Positions 35,872 to 47,920 of a stretch of DNA of 64,000 bases are shown one piece after another. The notes below the pieces were generated by a model that was not told where the DNA came from, made no database searches, and was given only the letters and a program-made list of their open reading frames with translations. The stretch's first letter is position 1, and each line of letters opens with the position of its first letter. The stretch is from assembly GCF_017591435.1 (NCBI RefSeq), contig NC_059276.1, forward strand, positions 7,878,776-7,942,775. The letters run 5' to 3'. This stretch comes from Portunus trituberculatus. Its lineage: Eukaryota > Arthropoda > Malacostraca > Decapoda > Portunidae. The translations under genes were made by a program, and so were the position numbers.

Positions 35872-35989
35872 TAGTTGTAGTGAGGAGAGGTAAAACAAAT
35901 GAGAAATGTGTTTTTTCTTGTTTTTGTTAATTTTTCTTTATTTTTTTGTGATTATTAGTTGTCTTGTTGGGTTATGTTCAATGATTAAG

Positions 35990-36042
<53 letters not shown>
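35697..36042. repeat. 172-bp tandem duplication, each unit ending in its own (CT)n array
   Basis: Unit 1 (35697-35868) and unit 2 (35869-36042) both start GATTAGTTRTAG and share GAGGARAGGTAAA, TTTTCTTTATTTT and ATTATTAGTTGT. They end in CT arrays at 35814-35868 and 35995-36042. Confidence 0.92.
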
Positions 36043-36045
<3 letters not shown>

Positions 36046-36179
36046 TTTAATCACAGGGACACAAATTCCTCACATGTAAATTAACACCAACTGATGATAA
36101 CTGTCTATAATTATCGCCACTTATTACCAAGAAAATTATCACGACTTAATGATGACAAATTGTTTGATAATAGTGATCT

Positions 36180-36181
<2 letters not shown>

Positions 36182-36260
<79 letters not shown>
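36182..36260. repeat. (AC)n microsatellite
   Basis: Uninterrupted AC dinucleotides. Confidence 0.98.
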
Positions 36261-36262
<2 letters not shown>

Positions 36263-36324
36263 CACTCACCTGGCCTTGATTGCTCCTAACTTACCTGTAT
36301 AAAGAAAGTGTTAATAGATAAACT

Positions 36325-37095
36325 CAATCATTTACTCAAGAGCGCAAAGTCTGTATGAGTGAAATGAAATAATTATGAATATTTTCTTTAAAGCGGTGAG
36401 TTGTTTTGAAAGGATACGATCATTTGGCAAAGGAAAGGTACAAATTAAAACAGGGATGGTTGAAGAATAAGAAAAGCATAAAATAATAAAAAGACTGACA
36501 AACTCTTTCATTCAATCAAGAACGAAAAGTCAGTATGAAATAAAGAAAATAATTATGGACATTTTCTTTAAAGTGATGAAGGGATACGATCATTTAAGGA
36601 AGGAAAGGTACAAATAAAACAGGGAAGGCTGAGGAGAGAGAGAGAAAAAATAACAAAAGCAAGAAGTAGTAATGAAACAGCGTCCATTTAATCCAATACT
36701 TCTGAGTCTTAGTCTTTCTTCACTGCCAGTTTAAGTCGAAGAAGAAAACGACTTGTCAGAGATTAGGAACGGAGACAAATATCAGTAGTTATCGCTCTCT
36801 GAAACAATAGAAATAAAATAAAAAGATGAAACAATGAAATAAAATGAATATGAATGTGTTCTTGAAAGTCGTGAATTATAGTGAAATGCTACGATCATTA
36901 AACACAAGAACAGAATAAGAAAAAAAGAGTAAATGAAACAGTAATGAGACAACATGTAGTTAATCCAATACTTCTCAGCCCTTAAGTCTTTTTCACTGCC
37001 AGTTTAAGTCAAAGAAGAAAAAAGACTTGTCAGGGATTAGAAACGAAGACAAATATCAGTAATTGTCATCCTCTGAAAGAAAATAGGATAAAAAA
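36325..37095. repeat. Degenerate nested duplication, ~170- and ~272-bp offsets
   Basis: TACGATCATT anchors lie at 36413, 36583 and 36888. ATCCAATACTTCT, CACTGCCAGTTTAAGTC and GACTTGTCAGRGATTAG occur at about 36691-36765 and again 272 bp later. Confidence 0.82.
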
Positions 37096-37177
37096 TGACA
37101 ATATATTACGTGTTTGTGTGTTTAGGTCTCAGTGACTCAGCGTGGAGTGTCAAGGGGTCAGTGAATGGAATAAGATG

Positions 37178-37302
37178 AGGTCAGGTCATTCTCTCCCTCA
37201 GGTCACGCACTCGAGTCAGGTAAAGACAATTATCTGCTGTTAATTAGGTCAGGTAGCTTCAGTTCGGTCTGGGTGTGACAGGGACAGATCGAGGTCAGTT
37301 CA
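37178..37302 (+). promoter_or_regulatory. Five AGGTCA half-sites on one strand
   Basis: AGGTCA at 37178, 37183, 37200, 37246 and 37292; the last is followed by GTTCA. They are consistent with a nuclear-receptor response region or an old AGGTCA-rich repeat. Motif match only. Confidence 0.28.
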
Positions 37303-37313
37303 GCCTCACCTTG

Positions 37314-37317
<4 letters not shown>

Positions 37318-37366
<49 letters not shown>
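37318..37366. repeat. (CA)n microsatellite
   Basis: Uninterrupted CA dinucleotides. Confidence 0.97.
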
Positions 37367-37368
<2 letters not shown>

Positions 37369-37451
37369 TAATGCTCATTCCGCCTCCACTACTACCACTT
37401 TTCCACGCCACCATTTCGCCATAAAACTTCTCCATTACGTACTGAGCTGAT

Positions 37452-37454
<3 letters not shown>

Positions 37455-37497
<43 letters not shown>
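37455..37497. repeat. (CA)n microsatellite
   Basis: Uninterrupted CA dinucleotides. Confidence 0.97.
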
Positions 37498-37500
<3 letters not shown>

Positions 37501-37644
37501 CCTACCTCATCAGTAAGCAAGACAAACACTTTCTTATTACAACACTTGCAAAACAAGAGAAAAAAATATGAAGTCACAAATATGGAAGGTAAAAAAGTAA
37601 AAAAAGAAAGTACGTAGACTCTAAAAGCAAGAAATTTCACTATA

Positions 37645-37734
<90 letters not shown>
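37645..37734. repeat. (ACT)n switching to (AAT)n
   Basis: About 15 ACT units to 37689, then about 15 AAT units in phase. Confidence 0.97.
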
Positions 37735-37735
<1 letters not shown>

Positions 37736-37837
37736 TATTTTCTTTGCTATTCAAATTTCTTATTACAAACATTTTCGTAGGAACAAAAAAATTCTACTCC
37801 TAGTTGTTCTTCCTTTATGTTCCTTGCTGTTTCTACT

Positions 37838-37892
37838 ACCACCACCACTACTACTACCCTCCGCCGCAACCACCACCACCACCACCACCACG
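37838..37892. repeat. (ACC)n/(ACT)n with a CCGCCGCAA break
   Basis: Two short ACC arrays separated by a GC-rich interruption. TCC/TTC-rich DNA follows at 37988-38100. Confidence 0.9.
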
Positions 37893-38247
37893 GCAACAAG
37901 GAGGGAAGGGCGGGGTTCACATCAGCTTTAGGCCAACACACCCTGGATGGTCTAAGGGGAAGACTACCTGGATTCCCCCCACCATCCTATCCTCCTCCTC
38001 CTCCTACTACTCCTTCAATCCTCCTACTTCTGCTTCTTCTCTCCTCCTGCTGTTTCTCCGCTTCTTCCTCTTTTTCTCGTATTTCTTCCCGTTTTTCTTC
38101 CTCACCTTAATTTTTTCCTCTCTTTTATTCCTTCCTTTGTTTGTTGTTCTTCTTTACGTACATATTAAACGTATTTTTTCCTTCTTTCGTCCTTGTATTT
38201 CTCCTTGACTTCCTTTCACTGACCTATCGCAAGTAACCTTGCCTTAG

Positions 38248-38250
<3 letters not shown>

Positions 38251-38322
<72 letters not shown>
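38251..38322. repeat. (GT)n microsatellite
   Basis: Uninterrupted GT dinucleotides. Confidence 0.98.
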
Positions 38323-38324
<2 letters not shown>

Positions 38325-38675
38325 GTGACCCAATCATCTACTCCAGTCCTCGAGAATCAGTGGTTGGTTGGTTCCTTTCACAAGTGAAGAGATGAGCGTA
38401 GCCAATGAACTGAAGGTGGAGAGGAACGCCTGTGTGAGTGTTCAGTGGAGGGTGAGAGGGAGAGGAGGGCGAGAGTGGCGAGGGGGGTGAGGCCAAACAC
38501 TCTTCCTGAAGGGCGTGAGTGAAGGAGGAAGCAAAGAGAAGTCATGAGGGTACTTCTTTGGCTTCTCTTCAGGTTCCTCCTCCTTAGCTTGTACAGAATT
38601 ACCTGAAGTGAGTCGCCTGGAGGAGCTGCTATGAATCCTGAGCGACCACGTGATGTACTGGTGCGTCTCTCGATA
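38323..38675. other. Repeat-poor GC-richer stretch
   Basis: A minus frame at 38442-38693 holds an acidic/basic segment (QAKEEEPEEKPKKYPHD) but no known domain, and its splice context is not convincing. I do not call a gene. Confidence 0.35.
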
Positions 38676-38935
38676 GCGTGACATCCTCTTCACTCCTAGT
38701 GCCCCTCTTACTTACTCTTGCTTCGTTTACGCCCAATTCGTCGTCTAGTTTCTTGCTTCCCTGACTTCTGTTTCCTCGTCCTCCTCTTGTTCCTCTTCTC
38801 GTGTCTGAGTGTGACATCCTCTTGATTCTTCTGATCTCTCTTCCGACTCCTAATCTTGTTTGGTATCTTTGTCTTCCTCTTATGGGTCAACGAAGAGTAT
38901 GTGTCAGCAGTGTGACATTCTTCTTCCTGTTGTTT
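38676..38935. repeat. Degenerate tandem repeat, ~108-131-bp spacing
   Basis: GTGACATCCTCTT recurs at about 38679 and 38810 and as GTGACATTCTTCTT at about 38919, with TC-rich intervening sequence. Confidence 0.6.
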
Positions 38936-38967
38936 TCTCTCTCTTTTCATTCTTGTTATCACTTTCT

Positions 38968-39016
<49 letters not shown>
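38968..39016. repeat. (AGT)n microsatellite
   Basis: About 16 AGT units, continuing imperfectly to 39045. Confidence 0.97.
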
Positions 39017-39017
<1 letters not shown>

Positions 39018-39319
39018 ATATTAGTGGTAATGGTAGTAGAAGAAGTATTTCGTAATTTCATATATCATGTATGTTTGTCATTAAGTTATACATTTTTGTT
39101 TTTGTTTTTTCATCCTCCACTCACTCCTTTCCTGGAAGCGACATTGACAAACAAAACACGAACAAAAGCCTTGCACCTGCAACTTTCCTTTACCTCCACG
39201 CACGGCAGGCGTCGCGCATGAAGTGATAAAACGTCAAAAATGTAAGTTATTCTCGCGACGAACGATATCCCGAGGGGTGGAGGGAACATAGCCTGCGTCC
39301 GGAGGAAAGAACGGCAAGA
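39017..39319. other. Unique non-coding DNA
   Basis: No gene or repeat is recognised. Confidence 0.4.
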
Positions 39320-39405
39320 ATCCTACCACTACCTCTGTTTGTATCCAACCACTGCCAACATTTGTGCTCGAATCATGTATCCTACCACTGACACCATTTG
39401 CGCCA
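39320..39405. repeat. Short degenerate repeat, ATCCTACCACTG units
   Basis: ATCCTACCACTA (39320), ATCCAACCACTG (39343) and ATCCTACCACTG (39379), each followed by an ATTTGTG/TGTTTGT word. Confidence 0.7.
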
Positions 39406-39595
39406 GTGAGAGTGAAAGCCACAGGAGGAAAGGACACAAGGTGGAGCAGATGCCACCTGTGACACCCACCTGACATGACCCACGGCTGCCATCTCTCACT
39501 TGGGTAGCCGGAATCCCTAGACGCCTCCGGGAAAAATTGTTGTCAGCCACCTTGGTCCTGAGCGGCGCATACCTGATAGCACCTGGCAACTCCGA

Positions 39596-39706
<111 letters not shown>

Positions 39707-39787
39707 ATACGATGACAATGATATGAAAAGACACAGAAAATATACATAAGCCGGAATTGTGAGAAACTGGGAAGTGAAAGACGAGGA

Positions 39788-39855
39788 CGAGGAGGAGGAG
39801 GAGGAGGAAGAGGAGGAGGAGGAGGAGGAGGAGGAGGAGGAGGAGGAGGAGGAGG
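39788..39855. repeat. (GGA)n microsatellite
   Basis: GGA units with one AGA variant. A purine-rich region continues to about 40160, including GGA at 40004-40050. Confidence 0.96.
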
Positions 39856-40223
39856 CCTGAAAGATAGAAAGGTGTGGCTGGGCACTGGGAGGAAGTGGAG
39901 CAAGAGACATGTAGAAGAACCAAAAGAAAGAGAAGGAGGCAGAAAGAGGAGTAAAGAGACGAATATTTGACTGCACTGTGACAGAAAGGAAGAGAGAAGA
40001 GCAGCAGGAGGAGGAGGAGGAGGAGGAGGAAAAGAGGAAGAGGAGGAAGAGAGAGGAGCAAGAAGAGAGGAGAGGTGGAGGATTAAAGCAACGTTCAAAA
40101 GGAATACGAGGAAAGAGCATAAATGAAAAAGGGAGACGAAAAAATGAAAACAAAAACAAAAACAAAATTAGAAAGATAAAAAAAAAAAATACGACACTAA
40201 GAGTTGATAACACCAACCAAATC

Positions 40224-40225
<2 letters not shown>

Positions 40226-40276
<51 letters not shown>
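40226..40276. repeat. (AC)n microsatellite
   Basis: Uninterrupted AC dinucleotides. Confidence 0.98.
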
Positions 40277-40279
<3 letters not shown>

Positions 40280-40407
40280 CGCCCTTGAGCCATCGCCACC
40301 ATCAGGAAAAGCAGAGGTAAGCTCGACATACACGATTTATGAGTACATGAGCGTAAATCTTGGAGGCAGGATAATGTCCCCGCGTGTATGTATGACACCG
40401 GATAGCC

Positions 40408-40460
40408 AGGAGGAAGAAGAGGAGGAGAAGGAGGAAGAAGAGGAGGAGGAGGTGGAAGAG
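40408..40460. repeat. (GGA)n/(GAA)n mixed
   Basis: GGAGGAAGAAGAGG pattern. Confidence 0.88.
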
Positions 40461-40489
40461 TTGATGGTAAAAGTAGGTAAGAAGGTTAT

Positions 40490-40491
<2 letters not shown>

Positions 40492-40551
<60 letters not shown>
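40492..40551. repeat. (CT)n microsatellite
   Basis: First of three CT arrays within 370 bp. Confidence 0.98.
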
Positions 40552-40554
<3 letters not shown>

Positions 40555-40656
40555 TTCAATGTAGCCCTCACTCGCTATTTTCGGCTTCTATTCCTACTCA
40601 TTAATATTTTGTTCCTTCCGGGTGTTTTAACAAGAATATCTAATCATTTGCTTGCT

Positions 40657-40660
<4 letters not shown>

Positions 40661-40737
<77 letters not shown>
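40661..40737. repeat. (TC)n microsatellite
   Basis: Second of the three CT arrays. Confidence 0.98.
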
Positions 40738-40738
<1 letters not shown>

Positions 40739-40808
40739 ATTATCTTTACCTCAGGCTTTATCTCTTCATGCTAATCTATTTGCTGTAATTTGAAGGTTGT
40801 TTTAAATT

Positions 40809-40810
<2 letters not shown>

Positions 40811-40863
<53 letters not shown>
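40811..40863. repeat. (CT)n microsatellite
   Basis: Third of the three CT arrays. Confidence 0.98.
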
Positions 40864-40865
<2 letters not shown>

Positions 40866-41112
40866 GCACTCCATCAGTGTTTCAAAGGTATCGTATCACT
40901 CAAGCTCAAGTGTTCATGAAGCCTCGAATAACTGGTTTAATTCAACAACTTAAACTCTGTGGTCCAATTTTTTCCTTCTCTTTTTCCTTTCCTTTTTTTT
41001 CTCTCTCTCTCTTTATATCTCTTCTCTCACTTGCTTCTCTTTCTTTTTCTCTCTTTCCTTGTCCACGAATATTAATCCCTTCCTCAATCTGACTTTCCAT
41101 GATCGCTATTCC
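40864..41112. other. Unique then pyrimidine-rich DNA
   Basis: No gene is recognised. Confidence 0.4.
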
Positions 41113-41157
41113 TCCTGTTCCTCCTCCTCCTCCTCCTCCTCCTCCTCCTCCTCCTCT
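41113..41157. repeat. (CCT)n microsatellite
   Basis: About fourteen CCT units. Confidence 0.97.
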
Positions 41158-41249
41158 TGTGGGTTCCTTCTATTCGTCGAAGCAGACTTTCTATGTCATC
41201 AGTTTTATCCTGAATTGTCGCTTTATTGATCCTGCAGACCCTTATGAGG

Positions 41250-41315
41250 AAAAAGAGGAAGAGGAAGAGGAAGAAGAAGAAGAAGAAGAGGAGGAGGAGG
41301 AAGAGAAGGAGGGGG
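41250..41315. repeat. (GAA)n/(GGA)n mixed purine array
   Basis: GAAGAGGAAGAA and GGAGGA units about 93 bp after the CCT array, giving an imperfect inverted arrangement. Confidence 0.9.
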
Positions 41316-41427
41316 AGGGAGGACAATGAGATGCGAAGAAAACGAGGCAATTGTCATCATAATCTCCTAAACTGTTTGTCATTTTCCTTTTCCTGATTCT
41401 CCTTATCCCGTATGTTGTGTTGCTCTC

Positions 41428-41428
<1 letters not shown>

Positions 41429-41490
<62 letters not shown>

Positions 41491-41511
41491 CATTATTATT
41501 ATTATTATCAT

Positions 41512-41548
<37 letters not shown>

Positions 41549-41549
41549 G
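41429..41549. repeat. (ATT)n switching to (ACT)n, ~120 bp
   Basis: ATT units with two ATC breaks to about 41511, then about 12 ACT units in phase. Confidence 0.97.
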
Positions 41550-42036
41550 CTGCTATATTTTTTCCATACGATTATTCATTCATTTCATCGTTATCTTATA
41601 TGGCCCCTCAAGTATTTCCTCCCCTCTGTCACGTCATTTGTCATTTCTCTAATATTCTGTCTTATCTGGGCAATGTTCCTCCATTTTCCTTACTCCTACA
41701 AATCATTCTCGGTTTTATCATACCTGTCATATTTCATTGAATCCTTTACTTCTTTTAGCCCTTTCCTTTTACTTTAGTCATGCATATACGTCACACACAT
41801 TACAAATACGTTTTCTTGTACATCTTTTCACACTTCTTTTGCACTCTGTTCTGCTTCTCACACTATGCAGCACTCACTAACTCATTAATCTATCAACATG
41901 TGTTACCTTGTTACCTTCACTTCTTTAAAACATCCTATCACACTATTCTCACGCTATTAACCCCAATACACACTGCCCACTAACCCTTTTCACCTTCTAA
42001 TGACACTCTTTATACTTCTTCCATACCTAAAACACT
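41550..42036. other. AT/pyrimidine-rich unique DNA
   Basis: No gene or clear repeat. Confidence 0.4.
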
Positions 42037-42242
42037 TTAAACCCCTCAGTACCATGACGCGTTTCCATATTCATTCTGCTTACTGTTTGGTGATTTTATA
42101 CAGCTTCAGAAACTCACGTGGGGGAATAAATTAGTGAAGACTCTAGCCATTAATCTTCTGACGTCCCTTTCTAGTCTCAATAAAATGGTCTAATCGTACA
42201 CAATCTCAAGGTAAAATTGTGTCCCAGTACTAAAGGGGTTAA
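42037..42242 (-). mobile_element. TTAA-MITE (family 1), reverse copy with both ends
   Basis: Ends TTAAACCCCTCAGTACC and CCAGTACTAAAGGGGTTAA. The interior matches the 11195 copy (CAGAAACTCAYGTGGGG, GTGAAGACT, CATTAATCTTCTGAC, AATAAAATGGTCTAAT). About 206 bp. Confidence 0.86.
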
Positions 42243-42785
42243 GTACTCTATACCAAACTGTTATATTCCCCTGCCACACTGCCGCATACCTCCCCTGCCA
42301 CATACTTCCCTACCACACACACTTTTCACCTTTCCCTTGTGCACCCTACTTAATCCTCAGCCTCGGCTATGTTCTCTCACACTCTAGCACTCCCCCAGTT
42401 CACGCTACATCACTCTAGAGAAGAAAGAGGAAGAGGGGGAGATACCAGTTCATAACATTTCAATCCTTCCCTGTTTCTCTCTTTCCCTATGTCTCTTTCT
42501 CTCCGTCCCTCCTCCTCCTCCTCCTCCTCCTCCTCGTCCTCGTCCTCTTCTCTTGCAGCAGGATAAGCCGCCCTGGTTCTGCTCGGCGGTGGAAACTCAT
42601 GGGATTTAATTCATTCTACTCGTTCATCTCGCCGTCTTCAAATTGAGGAACGAGAGAAACGTGCCACATGAAAAATATCAGAGTAGTTTCCCCTCGTAAT
42701 AGTGGTGAAGAAAGTGAGAAGAAATGACCTACATTCTCGTGCTGGTACCGTTTGTGGTTGTAGTAAAAATATAAGATGTAATGGT
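42243..42785. other. Unique DNA with a short CCT array
   Basis: CCT at about 42510-42543; the rest is mixed. No gene is seen. Confidence 0.5.
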
Positions 42786-42814
42786 AGTAGTAGTAGTAAT
42801 AGTAGTAGTAGTAA

Positions 42815-42847
<33 letters not shown>

Positions 42848-42848
42848 G
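42786..42848. repeat. (AGT)n with regular AAT variants
   Basis: AGTAGTAGTAAT units in an early higher-order pattern, then pure AGT. Confidence 0.95.
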
Positions 42849-42933
42849 TGGTAGTAGTGAAATTGAGAATCTAAATTGAGATGTTGATTTTGGAAGTGAT
42901 AGTAATGTAATAGAAGTAGTAAAACAGTAAGAG

Positions 42934-42934
42934 C

Positions 42935-42967
<33 letters not shown>

Positions 42968-42969
42968 AG
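42934..42969. repeat. (GTT)n microsatellite
   Basis: About twelve TTG/GTT units. Confidence 0.96.
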
Positions 42970-43379
42970 CAGTAACAGTAATAATGGCAATAGTTATCGT
43001 TTCTAGGTGTTAATTGGCGTATACACACCTGAGTAATCACACTAAGAGCGCCAGGTGTTCTGATTAATTACACACATCTCTGGCTGAGTCAACATAAACT
43101 AAATTATTCACGTATATTCACTGCACCCCATTCACTACGATTTCCTCCACTAAATACTCTACATTCAAAATTTCATACAAGTACATTCATTTCTCTAACA
43201 CTAAAATAAATTCCAGTCTTACTTTTTTTATCATTTTACTCTACTCTATTTGTCATAATCTTACATTAGCACTTTTCTAACACTAATACAACTCCCTTTT
43301 CCATTTTCTATCATTCATTTCCAATAATAAAGTCTCCTTCACTAAGTGTTAAGCTAAAGAACTGTAATAAACGCACTAC

Positions 43380-44140
43380 AAATAAAAAGCAAACATGGCG
43401 AAGTTTGAAATATATAATGGCAAAGTTTATCAGAATTTATGTATCTATGTTTCCCTCACCAAGTACTGCCCTGAACCAAATGCCAATCACACTAAACAAA
43501 CTACACTAAACACACTGCAAGTACAAAATAAACAGTGAAAGTAGAAAAAAAACAAGAAAAATACAGATCTAAAACATCATATTACATTTTCCTTTACATG
43601 TCTACCTTTTCCTCACAATGGAAGTAAAAACACATAATCAACTTATTCAGCAGCCTTTATCATGTACTGTATTTCCTCTCACGTATTTACATCTCCCTCA
43701 ATATGAACTGTGCTAAACTAATCAATTTATGTATTTATATTTTTTGACCAAGTCTTGCTCTAACCCAAATACCAGTCATGCTAAACTAACTACACTAAAC
43801 ACACTGTAAATACAAAAAAAAAAAAAAACAGTGAAAGTTAAAAGAGAAATACACACCAAAATATTCCATTATTTCCTCTTACGTTTTCCTCATATCTCCC
43901 TCCACAGATTTCCTCCATGATTCTCCTTCCTCACAGACCTTCCTCCATGTTTCCTCCACCTTCCCTCCAATTTTGACTATCCTACTACACTCCTATCATA
44001 GCCAAAACAGTGCTTGTCCTTGATATTCTCACACCAAAACAAACACAATCAACTTAATTAGCAACTTTTATCAATGTATTATTTTTCCCCCTCACGTATT
44101 TCCATCTCTCTCAATATATACTGTACTAAACCAATGAGTT
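43380..44140. repeat. Degenerate long tandem repeat, ~289- and ~415-bp offsets
   Basis: CTACACTAAACACACTG (43501, 43790) with following CAGTGAAAGT. TCACGTATTTACATCTCC...CTGTRCTAAA at about 43678 and 44093. CAATCAACTTATT-AGC at about 43636 and 44048. Confidence 0.8.
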
Positions 44141-44297
44141 CCACGTCACCAGTCACAGGACCTCATAAAGAAACAGAGTCCAGTGATCAAGAGTGATTGG
44201 AAATGATAGAGAGTCATGACACAAAACATAAACAGTGAGGTTGAGTGGCAGAGTGGACTGATATGTCAATACCTGCATAACTAGGTACACAAGTGGA

Positions 44298-44301
<4 letters not shown>

Positions 44302-44387
<86 letters not shown>
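44302..44387. repeat. (GT)n microsatellite
   Basis: Uninterrupted GT dinucleotides. Confidence 0.98.
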
Positions 44388-44389
<2 letters not shown>

Positions 44390-44472
44390 CTTTCTCTCCC
44401 CTTCCATTTACACGATTACATTAGTACAGTTTAGCAAAATAGACTCTGGATGTAAATATATCACACAATGAG

Positions 44473-44583
<111 letters not shown>

Positions 44584-44691
44584 AACAATTAAACTTTCTA
44601 CGAGAGAAATTTGATCCGGAAATGAAGATATTCACAATTTTCATTTCCTAATTCTTCCTTGATACGAAAAAGGAGAAAGGAAAAAGAAAAG

Positions 44692-44697
<6 letters not shown>

Positions 44698-44748
<51 letters not shown>
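44698..44748. repeat. (CT)n microsatellite
   Basis: Uninterrupted CT dinucleotides. Confidence 0.98.
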
Positions 44749-44754
<6 letters not shown>

Positions 44755-44899
44755 TAAAAAAAGACGTGACATTTATCATTCACAACAAACATCAATTTTT
44801 CTTTCAGTATTCATGTTTTGCTTTCATTTTTTTCTTTCCTGTTAACATTTTGGAAACACGTCACTTTCTTGTCACTCTCATGGAATATTCTTGCCCACT

Positions 44900-45205
44900 A
44901 CATGTCCATCACTTTCTTCCTCTTCTTTCCTTCCCCCTTCTTTTATCCTCCTCTATCTCTTTACTCCTTTTCATTTCTCCCAGTTCCTCTTTTCCTTTCT
45001 TTATCTCCTTTCTTCCTTTCTTTCCTCGATATTTATTCATTTATCTCTTTTCCCTCATTCTCTATTCACATTTTCTTTTTCTTTCTCTCCTATGATTTTT
45101 TTCTTTCATTCATTTTTCTCTTCCTTCGCCTTTCTCTTCTCTTCCTCCTTTGTTTCTTCTCTCTCTCTTTCTCCTTTTCCTTTTCATCCTGCCACTCCTC
45201 TCACC

Positions 45206-45275
<70 letters not shown>

Positions 45276-45735
45276 CGTCTTCTACATGTTGAAATTAGTG
45301 ATGAGAAGGGACAGATTTTTTCCTCTTTTCTTTTTTTTTTTTTTTTTTTTGAGGGGACGAAAGGGGAGGGGAAAAATTCTATTGAGGAATGGCGGAGAGG
45401 AAACCTTCTTCTTAAAATGTCTTATCCTAAATTCAATTCCGTCCATTTTTTTTATCACGTTCCTTCAATTCTCCTTCGAAACCTTGTCCTTTATTTCTCG
45501 TTTCTTCTATCTCCCCTGCTTCGTTTCTTGCCCTGTTGTCTATTCCTCATTTTCTTTTCCTTCTTATCTTTTCTTTTCCTCCTCTTTCACTTCCTGGAAC
45601 GTGAGGTATTTTTCTTGCTTCCTTTCTTTTTCCTTTCTTTCTCTCTTGTTCCTCTTCATCTATTCAGCTCCTCGTCCTGTTTTCCTTTACCTCTCATCAT
45701 TCTTATCTCTTATTCTGACTCTCTTTCTCTTTCTT

Positions 45736-45780
<45 letters not shown>

Positions 45781-46084
45781 TATCCTATACACCATTTTCT
45801 TTCTTTATCATCCTATAATTCTCTTCTCTTTATTTTTCTTTCTCTCTCTCTATCTACCTGTTTCCTATTTCTCCATTTTCTTCCTTTGTCGTGCCTCATT
45901 TTCTTTGTCCTTCACCCCTGCGGCAGAGGAGGAGGAAAGGGAAGAGGAAGTAAAAGGGAAAGGCAGGGGAAGGGAAGAGGAGGAAGGGGAAGTGAAGAGG
46001 TAGGGAGGGAGAGGCAAGGGGGTCTGTGGCAAAAAAGATAGACAGACATGCAATTGAAATAAAACCAACAATCTGCCTAATAAT

Positions 46085-46132
<48 letters not shown>

Positions 46133-46420
46133 TGCTCTTCTTTCCCTTCTTCCTTCTCTCATTTCTCTTTTTTTTCTCCCTTTCACCTCTCTTATCGCCT
46201 CCTTCCCTCCTTCGCTACTTTTTTCCCATTCTATCCTTCCTTCCTTACTTCCTCCCTGCCTTTCTTCCCTTTTCTTCCTTTCACTCTTCTTCCCCTCCCG
46301 CTGTTTCTGTCGTCTTTACCTTCATCATCCATCGTGTTTGTCTCCCTGAACCATCATCATTCCCTCCTCCTCTTCCTCCTCCTCCTCCTCCTTCTCTCTC
46401 CTCCTCCTCTTTCCTCCACC
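44900..46420. other. Pyrimidine-rich tract, ~1.5 kb, with three CT arrays
   Basis: CT arrays at 45209-45272, 45740-45777 and 46089-46128, and a T run at about 45331-45350. A purine island interrupts at 45920-46020. The 407-residue frame at 44818-46041 is an F/L/S-rich product of this bias. Confidence 0.85.
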
Positions 46421-46778
46421 CAGCGAACCTTATAATGCAGTTTCTTTACGGGAAAGTTTTGTGATAATTACTCATTCCTTGGAGACAAAAGGACAGAGTT
46501 TAGTGAAAGAAAGAATTTAATAGTTGTTTATTGAGAGAAAAATTAATAGACGCAGGATTTCCACAGTACTGAAAAACTGATAGAAAACAGAAAAAAAGAC
46601 TTGATTTCCTGATACTTTAAAATTTCATTGGTTATGCGTTTTTTTTATATTAGTTATGCTTCATGTTTACGGGATACGCTGTCCAGTGCATAGAAAACGA
46701 GGTGTTGGTCTTGTAAGGAATCAGGTCGTCTTTAGAAGGTTCAACTTACGGCTTAACACTTGGGTGGGTTTATGTTGT

Positions 46779-46781
<3 letters not shown>
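46421..46781. other. Unique AT-rich DNA
   Basis: No gene or repeat is recognised. Confidence 0.4.

Positions 46782-46847
<66 letters not shown>
46782..46847. repeat. (GA)n followed by a CAGA-type tail
   Basis: GA array, then AGACAGACATACAGACAG to 46868. It is inverted relative to the next CT array. Confidence 0.96.
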
Positions 46848-46850
<3 letters not shown>

Positions 46851-46950
46851 GACAGACATACAGACAGAAGAAAAAAAACATACATAAAATAATTTGAATG
46901 CAGATAATGAACATGGAGTAGAAAGGAAGAGAATAAGATAAAAAAAATAC

Positions 46951-46951
<1 letters not shown>

Positions 46952-47008
<57 letters not shown>
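46952..47008. repeat. (TC)n microsatellite
   Basis: Reverse complement of the array ending 104 bp upstream. Confidence 0.97.
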
Positions 47009-47013
<5 letters not shown>

Positions 47014-47052
47014 AAATATTACTACTCTTACATTTATTCACAAGATTTAGTC

Positions 47053-47056
<4 letters not shown>

Positions 47057-47118
<62 letters not shown>
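47057..47118. repeat. (CA)n microsatellite
   Basis: Uninterrupted CA dinucleotides. Confidence 0.98.
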
Positions 47119-47120
<2 letters not shown>

Positions 47121-47280
47121 GCTATAATCTGGGCCAAGCTTTCATTAATCTCCTCAAGGTTTATCTGAGAGTAAAGTGAAATCAAGAGTATGACGGTGTG
47201 TCTTGGTGAAGCAGTGTGGGACTTGGTGCGCCTTGCTTCTCTTCCTTTACTTTCAACTTGGAGTGATTTGAGAGCGGTAG

Positions 47281-47282
<2 letters not shown>

Positions 47283-47366
<84 letters not shown>
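47283..47366. repeat. (GA)n microsatellite
   Basis: Ends in GGGAGAGGGAGA. Confidence 0.97.
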
Positions 47367-47375
<9 letters not shown>

Positions 47376-47457
47376 AAGCGTGTGTCAATGGTTCACGGTT
47401 CACACTTCTGAAATAACTGACTTTTTTTACTTTTTCAGTGACGAGTGAGACTTAAAT

Positions 47458-47576
<119 letters not shown>

Positions 47577-47857
47577 ACAGAGAGACAGAGAGAGACAGAG
47601 AGAAGGACAGAGACAGAGAGAGGGTTCAAACTACACCTCTTGCCACACCTGAGGTCAAAAATACAGGTACTAATTACAAAATCATTACCTGCAAACCTTC
47701 ACTCACCGCACATTTAATAAGGGTGACACAAAAAATATTACTCCCATTTAAACACACTCACCTTGTCAAGTTATCAAAATACCTGTCGTTTACGTCAAAT
47801 TAATTACCTGGACAAAGAATTTACCTTCATACTTTGAGGGGAAAAATACGGTAATGT

Positions 47858-47861
<4 letters not shown>

Positions 47862-47902
<41 letters not shown>

Positions 47903-47920
47903 TGTGTGTATGTGTGTGTG
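47862..47920. repeat. (GT)n with TACGT breaks
   Basis: Clean GT to about 47898, then two shorter blocks. Confidence 0.93.

Noticed and set aside
38442..39061. Two adjacent minus-strand frames rich in K/R/E
   Set aside because: They span degenerate ~108-131-bp repeats and an AGT array; no domain, and the ATGTCA starts arise from the repeated TGACAT word.
44818..46041. A 407-residue plus-strand open frame
   Set aside because: F/L/S-rich translation of a pyrimidine tract containing three CT arrays; stops are rare in such DNA by composition.
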